Source of the DNA: Bacillota bacterium
GTDB lineage: Bacteria > Bacillota > Clostridia > Saccharofermentanales > DTU023
Direction of reading: 5' to 3'
NCBI GenBank assembly: GCA_023389255.1
Contig: JAEWER010000031.1
Coordinates: 1 to 30,209, forward strand
Length of the DNA: 30,209 nucleotides
The position numbers were made by a program, and so were the translations under genes. Numbering within the stretch: position 1 is the first letter of the stretch; each line of letters starts with the position of its first letter. The notes beneath the pieces were generated by a model. It made no database searches and was not told the DNA's origin. It saw nothing but the letters and a program-made list of their open reading frames with translations. Positions 23,335-30,209 of this stretch are shown here, piece by piece.

Positions 23335-24396
23335 CTAATTCACAAACACAAAATTGAGATCAATTGTGTCCGTGTTAAATGCAATTTCAATAGCCTGATA
23401 AAGCGGTGCTGTATTAAATTCTTTTAATGTATATAGTTGCTCTGCTACAGGCTCAGTAAATAATGTTTTTATTTTGTGCTCACGCCATTTAGCTATTTCC
23501 GCATAAACTTCTTGTCGCGAACTATTATTGCGATGATCATTTGACGCACTAGTAACGATGTAACGTAAAGGTAAATAAGCCATTTTTTCAGCTTGTATAG
23601 CATCAATCTGACCGTGATGAGGTAACTTCAGCAGTAAAACATCTTTAATACTGGCAATTTCTGCTTTGGTGAAACGCCAATTATTTGGCGTGCAATCACC
23701 AGGTAACAAAATATCCAAAAGACTCTTAGGCGAAGCTGTCTTTGATTCACCGCTTTTTTCTTGAATATGTAAGACCATGCTAGTTGCATTAGATAAGTAA
23801 TCGAGTCGTGCAACTTTTTCAGCTAATTCTTCAGTCCTATTTGCTATCACATACTCTGATAGTTGCTGAATAATTGTTAAAAACTCAGTAATGGGCTCAT
23901 TTGCTGTTAACAAACGTTCAGCTACTATTTCTTTAGCTTGCTCTGTAGCTAAAATTAAACTATCGCCCATCTCTAAATGCTTGATATTTATGTTGTTACA
24001 TATGCAGTAATCAATAATCTGACAGTAATCATACAGAGCGTTATAAAATATTTGACTGCTATATTTAGCAAAGTTATGAGGCTTAATCACCCTTCTTAAT
24101 TGGGCGAAAGCTGTGACGGCAAAAGGCAGCACTACTTCTTTAACTTCAATTGAAGCATTACTCAAAAGATGCCAGACTCCACAGACATGATCTTCGTGAA
24201 TATGCGTGATGATGAGAAGATCAATCTTTTGGATGCCACGCCACTTAAGATAATCCAAGGACTTGATACGCTGGGCTTCTCCTGCATATTCACTCGCCAA
24301 ATTTGAACCACCGTCAAGCAAGATTGTTTGCTTAGGTAACTCGAGTAAAATAGCTTCACCATAGCCCACGTTAATAAAACTCAAACGACATGCCAT
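23335..24396 (-). CDS. ComEC-like soluble metallo-beta-lactamase-fold protein
   Basis: The 353-residue protein has an MBL fold with the metal motif ITHIHEDHVCG (H65, H67, D69, H70), preceded by the family start FINVGYGEAILLELP and ILLDGGS. Later, SMVLHI, DILLPGDCT and LLKLPHHGQ (about 208-260) supply the third His/Asp/His positions as in the C-terminal domain of ComEC/Rec2. No membrane segments are present, so this is the free-standing ComEC-like hydrolase type rather than the DNA channel. An insertion of about 60 residues (145-205) looks helical. Substrates of such proteins vary (phosphoesters, nucleic acids, lactones) and cannot be read here. It starts six bases after lacI and its AAAGG site is inside the lacI end, so it is co-transcribed with the regulator and tctC. 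Confidence 0.8.
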   Translation of the reverse strand: MACRLSFINVGYGEAILLELPKQTILLDGGSNLASEYAGEAQRIKSLDYLKWRGIQKIDLLIITHIHEDHVCGVWHLLSNASIEVKEVVLPFAVTAFAQLRRVIKPHNFAKYSSQIFYNALYDYCQIIDYCICNNINIKHLEMGDSLILATEQAKEIVAERLLTANEPITEFLTIIQQLSEYVIANRTEELAEKVARLDYLSNATSMVLHIQEKSGESKTASPKSLLDILLPGDCTPNNWRFTKAEIASIKDVLLLKLPHHGQIDAIQAEKMAYLPLRYIVTSASNDHRNNSSRQEVYAEIAKWREHKIKTLFTEPVAEQLYTLKEFNTAPLYQAIEIAFNTDTIDLNFVFVN

Positions 24397-24402
24397 AACT
24401 TA

Positions 24403-25458
24403 TCAACCTTTCACCGCTGTTGCACTATCTCTGACAACTAGCTGGCCTTCAACATATTGCGTTAAAGTGACTTGCTCATCAGTGGAGAAGTTATTTAATT
24501 CACTCCCCTCATCTAGTTGGTAGATTGATACCAATTGTTGCCAAAGTAATTTCACTAATTTACGAGCAATTTCAGTTGGCTCAATTCGCATCGTCGTTAA
24601 TTCTGGTTCTATGGTTTTAGCTAATACAGAATCATCAATACCAACTACGGAAACTCCAGTAGGAACAGATATTTTGTTTCGCAAAAGAACTTTTATCGCC
24701 TTAACGGCAATAGCATCACTTGTACATAGATAGGCGGTCGGACGCTCCGCTAAAGTTAATTGCAAATCATCTTCAAGCACAGTTGCAACTGCTGTGAGAT
24801 CATCATCAACACGTTTTATGCGTGTCTGTTCTGCTAGTTGCTCCTCTTTCATTACCTCTTTGTAGCCACCCTCACGTTCTTCTTGTACTTCCTTAGAGAA
24901 ATTACCGGATAGCAAGCAGATTCGGCGGTGCCCTTGTGCCAATAAGAACTTGGTCAAATCAGCCGTACAGGCACGATTACGAATCAAGACAGTTGGCAAC
25001 TGATAATTAGATAAAGAACGGTTAAAAATAACTAGCGGTGTTTTTCTCGCAACAAAGCGCTTAACAATCTCTAATTCAGCATCACCCGCAATAATTGCTC
25101 CATCCAACGGTTGATCTAAAAATTTCATTCCATCGATATCAGTTATCGATTCACTGGATGCAACTATAAGATTGAGTTTATGTTTATTCAATTCATGTAA
25201 GAGAGCATCTACCACCGGAGCATAAAATGGATTGATCAATGCAGATTGTTGTGAGCGACTCAAGAGAAACAAAATATTGTGCGTGGATTTTTGTGCTAAG
25301 GCTCTAGCCGAAGGATTAGGCTGATAATTTAATTCACGGGCAATCTGTAATACCTTTTCTCTGGTAGTAGGCTTAACTTTTTCTGGATGCGAAAATACTC
25401 GTGCCACTGTCATATGTGAAACACCACATTTTTTTGCAACTTCATTAATCTTCGCCAT
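24403..25458 (-). CDS. LacI/GalR family transcriptional regulator
   Basis: The 351-residue regulator begins with the family helix-turn-helix (INEVAKKCGVSHMTVARVFSHP, about 4-25) and the hinge helix NPSARALAQ (48-56), whose leucine normally inserts at a central CpG step. From about 60 it has the periplasmic-binding-protein-like effector domain (NPFYAPVVDALLHELNK, DGAIIAGDAE, GHRRICLLSGNFSKE, TAYLCTSDAIAVKAIKVL, VSVVGIDDSVLA). The ATG (25456-25458) has only a poor ribosome binding site. It is the first gene of the tct cluster and faces a 16-bp CpG-centred palindrome 68 bases upstream, so it probably controls its own operon. The effector would be the transported solute or a metabolite of it; this is inference. 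Confidence 0.92.
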   Translation of the reverse strand: MAKINEVAKKCGVSHMTVARVFSHPEKVKPTTREKVLQIARELNYQPNPSARALAQKSTHNILFLLSRSQQSALINPFYAPVVDALLHELNKHKLNLIVASSESITDIDGMKFLDQPLDGAIIAGDAELEIVKRFVARKTPLVIFNRSLSNYQLPTVLIRNRACTADLTKFLLAQGHRRICLLSGNFSKEVQEEREGGYKEVMKEEQLAEQTRIKRVDDDLTAVATVLEDDLQLTLAERPTAYLCTSDAIAVKAIKVLLRNKISVPTGVSVVGIDDSVLAKTIEPELTTMRIEPTEIARKLVKLLWQQLVSIYQLDEGSELNNFSTDEQVTLTQYVEGQLVVRDSATAVKG

Positions 25459-25494
25459 CTCATTAACGTTAGCTGTTCAAATTTAGGCCCCATC

Positions 25495-25507
25495 GCATAC
25501 GGTATGC
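25495..25507. promoter_or_regulatory. Second palindrome in the lacI leader
   Basis: GCATAC and GTATGC flank a central G, giving 6-bp arms, about 37 bases before the lacI start codon. It is within the presumed lacI mRNA leader, so it may be a second operator or only a small RNA hairpin. It does not match the CpG-centred half-sites of the neighbouring operator. Confidence 0.35.
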
Positions 25508-25525
25508 ATGGTTATCGTTCGCCTG

Positions 25526-25541
25526 ATGTTAGCGCTAACAT
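25526..25541. promoter_or_regulatory. LacI/GalR-type operator (16-bp perfect palindrome)
   Basis: ATGTTAGCGCTAACAT is perfectly self-complementary with a central CpG, as expected for LacI-family binding with hinge-helix insertion. It also fits the catabolite-response consensus TGWAANCGNTNWCA except at one position, so CcpA binding is an alternative or additional possibility. It covers the predicted start site of the lacI-tct transcript, where bound repressor would block initiation. Confidence 0.75.
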
Positions 25542-25547
25542 TGGCTA

Positions 25548-25575
25548 TTTTTACAACTTTTCTTCAATAAAACAA
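25548..25575 (-). promoter_or_regulatory. Candidate promoter of the lacI-tct operon
   Basis: Minus strand TTGTTT (25570-25575), 16 bases, TAAAAA (25548-25553). The match is moderate, but the predicted start near 25541 coincides with the edge of the operator palindrome, which supports the pairing. The leader to the lacI ATG would be about 83 bases. Confidence 0.4.
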
Positions 25576-25722
25576 CTGTCTATTGTTGTATTTGTTAAGA
25601 TTGATCGAAAATTACCTCTAGATTTGTTACATTTGTACAAATATATTACTGTCAGTCTTCAATCTTGCTGACCATCTAGTATCAATAACGGTATCTAAAT
25701 AGTAAAACCTCTGCCCTATGTA

Positions 25723-25751
25723 TTACACAAGGTCTTGATCTTGCCTATAAT
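25723..25751 (+). promoter_or_regulatory. ychF promoter
   Basis: TTACAC (25723-25728), a 17-base spacer, and a perfect TATAAT (25746-25751) predict a start near 25758. The leader of about 24 bases contains the AAAGGA ribosome binding site six bases before the ychF ATG. Good sigma-A match. Confidence 0.7.
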
Positions 25752-25781
25752 TAGACAATAAGTAAACGTAAAGGATATCTC

Positions 25782-26870
25782 ATGAATATAGGAATTGTCG
25801 GTCTACCCAACGTAGGCAAAAGTACACTGTTTAATGCAATTACTAAGGCTGGAGCTCAAGTTGCTAACTACGCCTTCTGCACCATTGAACCCAATGTAGG
25901 CGTAGTAAACGTACCAGATAAGCGCCTTGATTTTCTAACTGAAATGTACCAACCAGCCAAAGTTACCCCTGCCACTATTGAGTTTGTTGATATTGCTGGA
26001 CTGGTAAAAGGTGCTAACAAAGGTGAAGGATTGGGCAATAAGTTTTTAGCCAATATCCGTGAAACCGATGCTATCTTACATGTTGTGCGTTGCTTCGAAA
26101 ATCCTGATGTTATGCACGTTGAAGGTACCCCAGATGCTATACGTGATGTTGAAACTATCAACCTAGAACTAATTCTGTCCGACTTAGAATATGTCGAACG
26201 CAGGCAAACTAAGGTAGCCAAAATTGCTAAAGCTGGCGATCGCAAAGCTAAAGATGAACTCGAATTTTTAGAGCGTTTAAGCGCTCACTTAGAAGCAGGC
26301 AAACCTGTGCGCACCTTTACAATTAGCGAGGCTGAGCAAGAATTTATGAAAGAACTATTTTTGCTCTCCAACAAGCCTGTTCTATATGTGGCTAATGTAT
26401 CCGAAGATGACTTAAATGGAGATAATCCTGAAGTTGATAAATTACGCACCTATGCTGCTAGTGAAAATACATCAGTGATCTGTATATGCGCAGAAATTGA
26501 GTATGAAATCCAACAATTAGAACCAGCTGAACAAGCAGAATTTTTACAAGATTTGGGCTTGAGTGAAAGCGGTCTTGATAAAATCATTGCAGCGAGCTAC
26601 AACTTACTCGGGTTAATCTCTTATCTAACGGCTGGACCTAAAGAGGTTAGAGCGTGGACTATTACTCGTGGCACTTTAGCGCCAGGAGCTGCCGGTAAAA
26701 TTCACTCGGATTTTGAGCGGGGCTTTATTCGTGCTGAAATTGTCCACTTTGCCGACTTAGAACGTGTGGGCAGTATGACTAAAGCTAAAGAACAAGGTCT
26801 TTTACGTTCCGAAGGAAAAACTTACGAAATGCAAGATGGCGATGTTACTGTCTTCCGCTTCAATGTTTAG
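25782..26870 (+). CDS. ychF: Redox-regulated ATPase YchF (Obg-type, OLA1 family)
   Basis: YchF is a universally conserved TRAFAC P-loop protein that binds ribosomes and, unlike other Obg-family members, prefers ATP. The 362-residue protein has G1 GLPNVGKST (7-15), a switch region with NYAFCTIEPNVGVV (29-42), G3 FVDIAGLVKGANKGEGLGNKFL, and the non-canonical G4 NVSED in place of NKxD, which explains the ATP preference. A coiled-coil insert follows (about 125-190), and the C-terminal TGS-like domain includes TAGPKEVRAWTITRGTLAPGAAGKIHSDFERGFIRAEI. Length and motifs are typical. It has its own promoter and AAAGGA site, and starts a plus-strand run with coaE and a kinase gene. Confidence 0.97.
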   Translation: MNIGIVGLPNVGKSTLFNAITKAGAQVANYAFCTIEPNVGVVNVPDKRLDFLTEMYQPAKVTPATIEFVDIAGLVKGANKGEGLGNKFLANIRETDAILHVVRCFENPDVMHVEGTPDAIRDVETINLELILSDLEYVERRQTKVAKIAKAGDRKAKDELEFLERLSAHLEAGKPVRTFTISEAEQEFMKELFLLSNKPVLYVANVSEDDLNGDNPEVDKLRTYAASENTSVICICAEIEYEIQQLEPAEQAEFLQDLGLSESGLDKIIAASYNLLGLISYLTAGPKEVRAWTITRGTLAPGAAGKIHSDFERGFIRAEIVHFADLERVGSMTKAKEQGLLRSEGKTYEMQDGDVTVFRFNV

Positions 26871-26873
26871 TCT

Positions 26874-27494
26874 ATGTATGTAATTGGTATCACAGGTGGT
26901 ATAGGTACAGGTAAAAGTACAGTGGCTGCGCTGTTGCGTGAAGCTGGCTTAAAAGTATTTGATGCTGATCAAATATCGCACTCAGTCACTTCGCAAAACG
27001 GTGTAGCTCTTCCCGAAATTTGCGAACTTTTTGGTGATAATATCTTAAATGAACAGGGTGAACTAGATCGCGAGCAGATATCTAAACTAGTATTCAGCGA
27101 CAAAAAGAAACTGGACCAATTGAGTTTAATCGTACATCACCATGTGCTAGCAGAAATTGCCTCTCTTTTGCAGCAAGCAGAGACAGCCAAAGAACATGCA
27201 GTGGCATTAGATGTTCCTATCCCCGTTAAACGTGGCTTTTTAGATCGTTGTAATAGTATATGGGTAGTAACTGCTACCTTAGAAACACGTCTGAAGCGAC
27301 TTGCCGAACGTGGCATGCCCGAAACAGAAGCTCTCCGCCGTATCAATATGCAGATGACCGACGCGGAATATGAAGAGCTTGCTACCTATCTCTTAACCAA
27401 TAACGATAATTTTCTATCTCTGAGACGACAAGTTAACTGTGGGTTAGAGAAAGAACTAACTAGTCGTGGCATTCCTTTTCATCCTCTTACCTAA
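26874..27494 (+). CDS. coaE: Dephospho-CoA kinase
   Basis: CoaE performs the last step of coenzyme A synthesis, phosphorylating the 3'-hydroxyl of dephospho-CoA with ATP. The 206-residue protein begins VIGITGGIGTGKSTVAALL with Walker A GGIGTGKS (8-15), then FDADQISHSV (29-38; the family's D-A-D) and LDREQISKLVFSDKKKLDQL (about 63-82), VHHHVLAEI, LDVPIPVKRGFLDRCNSIWVV, and the R-rich lid ETRLKRLAERG. All core signatures are present. The ATG is three bases after the ychF stop, with no recognisable ribosome binding site, so translation probably depends on ribosomes finishing ychF. Confidence 0.95.
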   Translation: MYVIGITGGIGTGKSTVAALLREAGLKVFDADQISHSVTSQNGVALPEICELFGDNILNEQGELDREQISKLVFSDKKKLDQLSLIVHHHVLAEIASLLQQAETAKEHAVALDVPIPVKRGFLDRCNSIWVVTATLETRLKRLAERGMPETEALRRINMQMTDAEYEELATYLLTNNDNFLSLRRQVNCGLEKELTSRGIPFHPLT

Positions 27495-27496
27495 CT

Positions 27497-28363
27497 ATGA
27501 CTGAATACTTAATCGATGTAGCAATTTGTCAAGCACTTGTTGGTTTTGGAAGTTGTTCTTTAACCATCAGTCTCCCTACCCTGCAAACATTAGGCTTGCG
27601 TGTAGCCCCCTTAGCCACAACAGTGATGTCAAGCCATAGTGCTTTCACTAACTTCTACTCAAATTATTGCCCCTCTTTATTGCCGGAAAGCTTAGCTCAA
27701 TGGCAGAGCATGAATATTAGACCTAGGTCGATTTTAGTTGGCTACTTACCTACCTTGTCCCAGCAAGAACAGATCTTAGCATTCTTAAATACTTCACCTA
27801 CTACCACGCTCTATCTAGATCCAGTACTCGGTGATAATGGTAAAATGTACAGCCAATTAAATACCGAATTGGTGGCAGGGTTACATCGTTTAGTCGCAAA
27901 AGCAGAAATTATTTTTCCTAATCTCACAGAGGCTGCTCTCCTCTTAGGTAAAGATCCGGTTAGCTTTTTAGACATTGATCAGCAACAAGCTACATCTGTA
28001 GCCAACCAGTTGCTAGCTCTTGGTTGTAAAGGCGTTGTGCTTAAAGGGCTGAGAAAAGGTGACCAAATTTATAATCTCTATTTAGATCATAAAAGCATTT
28101 ATTTATCAGGCCATACTTATTGGTCTACGGCTTTTGCTGGGTCTGGTGATTTATTTATTGCCAGTTTTGTGGGCAAGCTTCTAACCAAGGATACAACTTG
28201 TGCACAAGCACTAGATTTTGCAACTTACATCTGTGGTGAAGCTGTTTTACAAACACAAAAAATGATTGAAGCTAGCCAATTGGACTCTCACGCTAAAGAG
28301 ATTTTAGCTAAACGAGGTCTCGCCATGGAAAAGGTATTGCCACTACTGAACAACTTCAGTTGA
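27497..28363 (+). CDS. Pyridoxal/pyridoxamine kinase-like protein (PdxK/PdxY family)
   Basis: The 288-residue protein belongs to the ribokinase-fold vitamin kinase group. It shows QALVGFGSCSLTISLPTLQTLG near the N-terminus, the pyridoxal-kinase hallmark YLDPVLGDNGKMY (106-118), IIFPNLTEAALLLG (138-151), GCKGVVLKGL (176-185) and the catalytic loop AGSGDLFIA (214-222, D218). Pyridoxal kinases phosphorylate vitamin B6 forms; this one most likely does that, but the related hydroxymethylpyrimidine kinases share much of the pattern. The ATG is two bases after the coaE stop, again without a ribosome binding site. It ends eight bases from the convergent polA stop codon. It completes the ychF-coaE cofactor and translation-related unit. 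Confidence 0.85.
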   Translation: MTEYLIDVAICQALVGFGSCSLTISLPTLQTLGLRVAPLATTVMSSHSAFTNFYSNYCPSLLPESLAQWQSMNIRPRSILVGYLPTLSQQEQILAFLNTSPTTTLYLDPVLGDNGKMYSQLNTELVAGLHRLVAKAEIIFPNLTEAALLLGKDPVSFLDIDQQQATSVANQLLALGCKGVVLKGLRKGDQIYNLYLDHKSIYLSGHTYWSTAFAGSGDLFIASFVGKLLTKDTTCAQALDFATYICGEAVLQTQKMIEASQLDSHAKEILAKRGLAMEKVLPLLNNFS

Positions 28364-28371
28364 TAACTTCT

Positions 28372-30209
28372 CTACTTCGTCTCGTTCAAATTATGTCCGC
28401 ACTTGACTTCTGCCACTAAGGGGACTTTAAATTCAAATACTTGTTCCATCTCTCTTTGCAATAGCTCAGTCACCTGTTCTATTTCCTCAGCGGGAGTTTC
28501 AATAATCAATTCATCATGAACTTGCAAGATTAGCTTACTTTTTAACTTCCTACTCTCTAACTCTTTAGCAATTTTTACCATTGCCATTTTTATGAGATCG
28601 GCAGCTGTTCCTTGAATGGGCATGTTCATGGCAGCTCGTTTACCGAATTCACGTTGATAAGGAATTTTTGATTTTAATTCTTCGATAATTCTACGTCTGC
28701 CAAATAATGTTTTGGCATAGCCACATTCAATTGCCTGTTCAATGAGGCCATCTAAGTAAGGCTTTACTTCTGGGAAATGATCATAATAAGCATCTATATA
28801 CTGCTTTGATGCGGCCACTGAAGTACCTAAACTCTGTGATAAACCAAATGCAGATACGCCATAGACAATACTGAAGTTAACAGTTTTAGCAACACTGCGT
28901 TCTGCTTTAGTTACATCTGCCAAGGGTTTGTGAAAAATACCTGTGGCTGTTTGGGTATGAATATCTACATTGTGCTTAAAGGCGTCAATTAGATTATGAT
29001 CTGCAGACATATGTGCCAGCAATCTTAGTTCTATTTGTGAGTAGTCGGCTGCCAACAGACTGTAACCCGGTCTTGCAACAAATGTCTTGCGTATCTCAGA
29101 TGCCTTATCGGAACGAATCGGGATATTTTGCAAATTAGGATTGGCACTCGATAATCTACCAGTAGTTGTTTGTGTCTGTTTAAAAGTTGTATGAATTCTT
29201 CCGTCGCTAGCTACCGCTTTAGCTAACCCCTCAACAAAGGTTGAACGCAGTTTTACCAGTTCACGATATTCAATAATTTTAGCGACTACGGGATGTGCAG
29301 GAATCAATCTTTCCAGCTCCGCAGCTGCTGTAGAGTAATATCCACTCGCCAATTTTTTACCAGGCTTTAAGCCTAAGTGGTCAAAGAGAAACTGACTGAG
29401 TTGCTGCGATGAATTTAGATTAAAGGGTGCTTCTGCATAAGCTAGTATTTCTGCACGCAAACCATCTGCCTGTTGCTGCAAAGAAGTGCTCACCGCTTGT
29501 AGTTGCTCTTGATCGAGTTGAATACCAGCCTGTTCCATCTGTACTAAAACATTGATTAGTGGCAACTCAATCTTAAATGCCAGCTCCGATTGCTCTTGTT
29601 TAGCAATTTGCTCTAGTAATAAAGGATATACAGTAACCAACGCAGCCATACTTTCTTTTTCCAGAGTAAGTACTACATCTGTCAATGCCTGATAAATAGT
29701 AGCAATGCTTTCGGAAGTCAAATTGAGCAAGTAGGCTAAAATGGCGACATCATGCAAATTTAAAGCTGTATTAATCTTGAGATTATTACTCACCAACCAT
29801 TCTTTAATATTGCAACAAACAATAGGTTGGTGTTGTATGTCTTTACATATTTGGGGCCATGCCATCTGAATCTCAAGTGGTGTCAAGACACACTTACCGA
29901 TTCCTTGGCGATATATTTCAACATCTGTATTTTCAGTCAGCAAATAGAGTGGCTCATCATTAGTTTCTAAAATTTCTTCTAAACTTACATTTTTGTCAGT
30001 CAGTATTAGTAGTTCTTCCTGCTTTTTACTACCCGCTTCACTCAGCTCGAACTTGGCTAACATGCTCTTAAAATTCAATCGTTGGAATATTTCAGTGAGT
30101 TTTGTCTTATCGAGTCTTTTAGCTTCTAATTCCTTAAGGCTAAGAGGTAGCTCCATATCACGGCAAATGGTTGCCAGTTCTCGGGAAAAGAAAGCACTCT
30201 CTTTGCCAG
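28372..30209 (-). CDS. polA: DNA polymerase I, C-terminal two thirds (5' end beyond window)
   Basis: Pol I fills gaps and replaces primers. The reading frame stays open through 30209; residues before the internal ATG at 30156 (GKESAFFSRELATICRDMEL) match the end of the 5'-nuclease domain in PolA, so the gene continues rightward and the true start is outside. A vestigial 3'-5' exonuclease domain follows (about the first 190 residues after that point) without the expected DxE and late Asp residues, as in Bacillus-type PolA. The polymerase domain is complete: motif A AADYSQIELRLLAH, motif B RSVAKTVNFSIVYGVSAFGLS, motif C LQVHDELIIE, and TTTGRLSSANPNLQNIPIR. About 611 residues are in the window. 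Convergent with the pyridoxal-kinase-like gene. Confidence 0.96.
   Translation of the reverse strand, partial: GKESAFFSRELATICRDMELPLSLKELEAKRLDKTKLTEIFQRLNFKSMLAKFELSEAGSKKQEELLILTDKNVSLEEILETNDEPLYLLTENTDVEIYRQGIGKCVLTPLEIQMAWPQICKDIQHQPIVCCNIKEWLVSNNLKINTALNLHDVAILAYLLNLTSESIATIYQALTDVVLTLEKESMAALVTVYPLLLEQIAKQEQSELAFKIELPLINVLVQMEQAGIQLDQEQLQAVSTSLQQQADGLRAEILAYAEAPFNLNSSQQLSQFLFDHLGLKPGKKLASGYYSTAAAELERLIPAHPVVAKIIEYRELVKLRSTFVEGLAKAVASDGRIHTTFKQTQTTTGRLSSANPNLQNIPIRSDKASEIRKTFVARPGYSLLAADYSQIELRLLAHMSADHNLIDAFKHNVDIHTQTATGIFHKPLADVTKAERSVAKTVNFSIVYGVSAFGLSQSLGTSVAASKQYIDAYYDHFPEVKPYLDGLIEQAIECGYAKTLFGRRRIIEELKSKIPYQREFGKRAAMNMPIQGTAADLIKMAMVKIAKELESRKLKSKLILQVHDELIIETPAEEIEQVTELLQREMEQVFEFKVPLVAEVKCGHNLNETK

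Larger units (their letters stand above)
25459..25781. other. Divergent regulatory region between lacI and ychF
   Basis: This 323-base stretch has no gene I can detect. It holds, from left, TAACGTTA (25464-25471), the palindrome GCATACGGTATGC (25495-25507), the operator-like ATGTTAGCGCTAACAT (25526-25541), a minus-strand promoter candidate (25548-25575), a further perfect palindrome ATTTGTACAAAT (25631-25642) with no known role, and the plus-strand ychF promoter (25723-25751). Confidence 0.7.

Noticed and set aside
24403..25781. CRISPR, defence or mobile-element explanation for the accessory cluster
   Set aside because: No regular repeats, integrase, transposase, terminal inverted repeats or tRNA-linked attachment site are visible around 17500-25800.
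28345..28374. Bidirectional terminator between the pyridoxal-kinase-like gene and polA
   Set aside because: ACTGAA-CAAC-TTCAGT is a 6-bp stem within the coding end and has no U-run in either direction.
30154..30156. ATG at 30156 as the polA start
   Set aside because: The frame is open upstream to the window edge and encodes a stretch typical of PolA just before this point, so the ATG is internal.

Overview
The window looks like chromosomal DNA from a low-GC member of the Bacillota (Firmicutes). The evidence is gene order and family type: dnaG-rpoD-trmK-nif3 in one tight run, comM-dprA-topA-trmFO in another, folate-type TrmFO, a bacterial A-type RNase P RNA, a YtxH/DUF948 pair, and strong AGGAGG-type ribosome binding sites on most genes. 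I cannot fix class or genus from the sequence alone. No rRNA, tRNA, insertion sequence, prophage or CRISPR array is visible.

Layout. Positions 1 to 25458 are transcribed almost entirely from the minus strand. From the left: pgi (cut by the window edge), a DUF948/YtxH envelope-associated pair, rnpB, the nif3-trmK-rpoD-dnaG information-processing run, a Na/Pi cotransporter-like gene, yajC, then queA-trmFO-topA-dprA-comM (tRNA modification, DNA topology and DNA uptake/recombination). Positions 17620 to 25458 hold an eight-gene run: lacI-type regulator, ComEC-like metallo-beta-lactamase-fold protein, tctC, tctB, tctA, secreted Vps62-domain protein, PfkB-family kinase and MgtC-family membrane protein. 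A 323-base divergent intergenic region carries operator-like palindromes and promoters in both directions. On the plus strand lie ychF, coaE and a pyridoxal-kinase-like gene. The C-terminal two thirds of polA, on the minus strand, converges on them and runs off the right edge.

How the genes fit together. Most of the window is housekeeping. The accessory part is the lacI-to-mgtC cluster. Its gaps are 6 to 15 nt, with two overlaps and one 54-nt gap that holds a hairpin, so it looks like one transcription unit under a LacI/GalR-type regulator. It combines a tripartite tricarboxylate-type importer with a soluble MBL-fold hydrolase, a sugar-kinase-fold enzyme, an exported Vps62-domain protein with a Ca-binding-type loop, and MgtC. 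A reasonable but unproven reading is capture, import and phosphorylation of an unknown, probably carboxylated solute. This combination is the best candidate in the window for an undescribed system.

Other points: a sigma factor with a long lysine-rich then acidic N-terminal tail; an rnpB promoter whose -10 element coincides with the stop codon of the gene upstream; phased GACAAAWTAG repeats before comM; and a queA-yajC neighbourhood without tgt.
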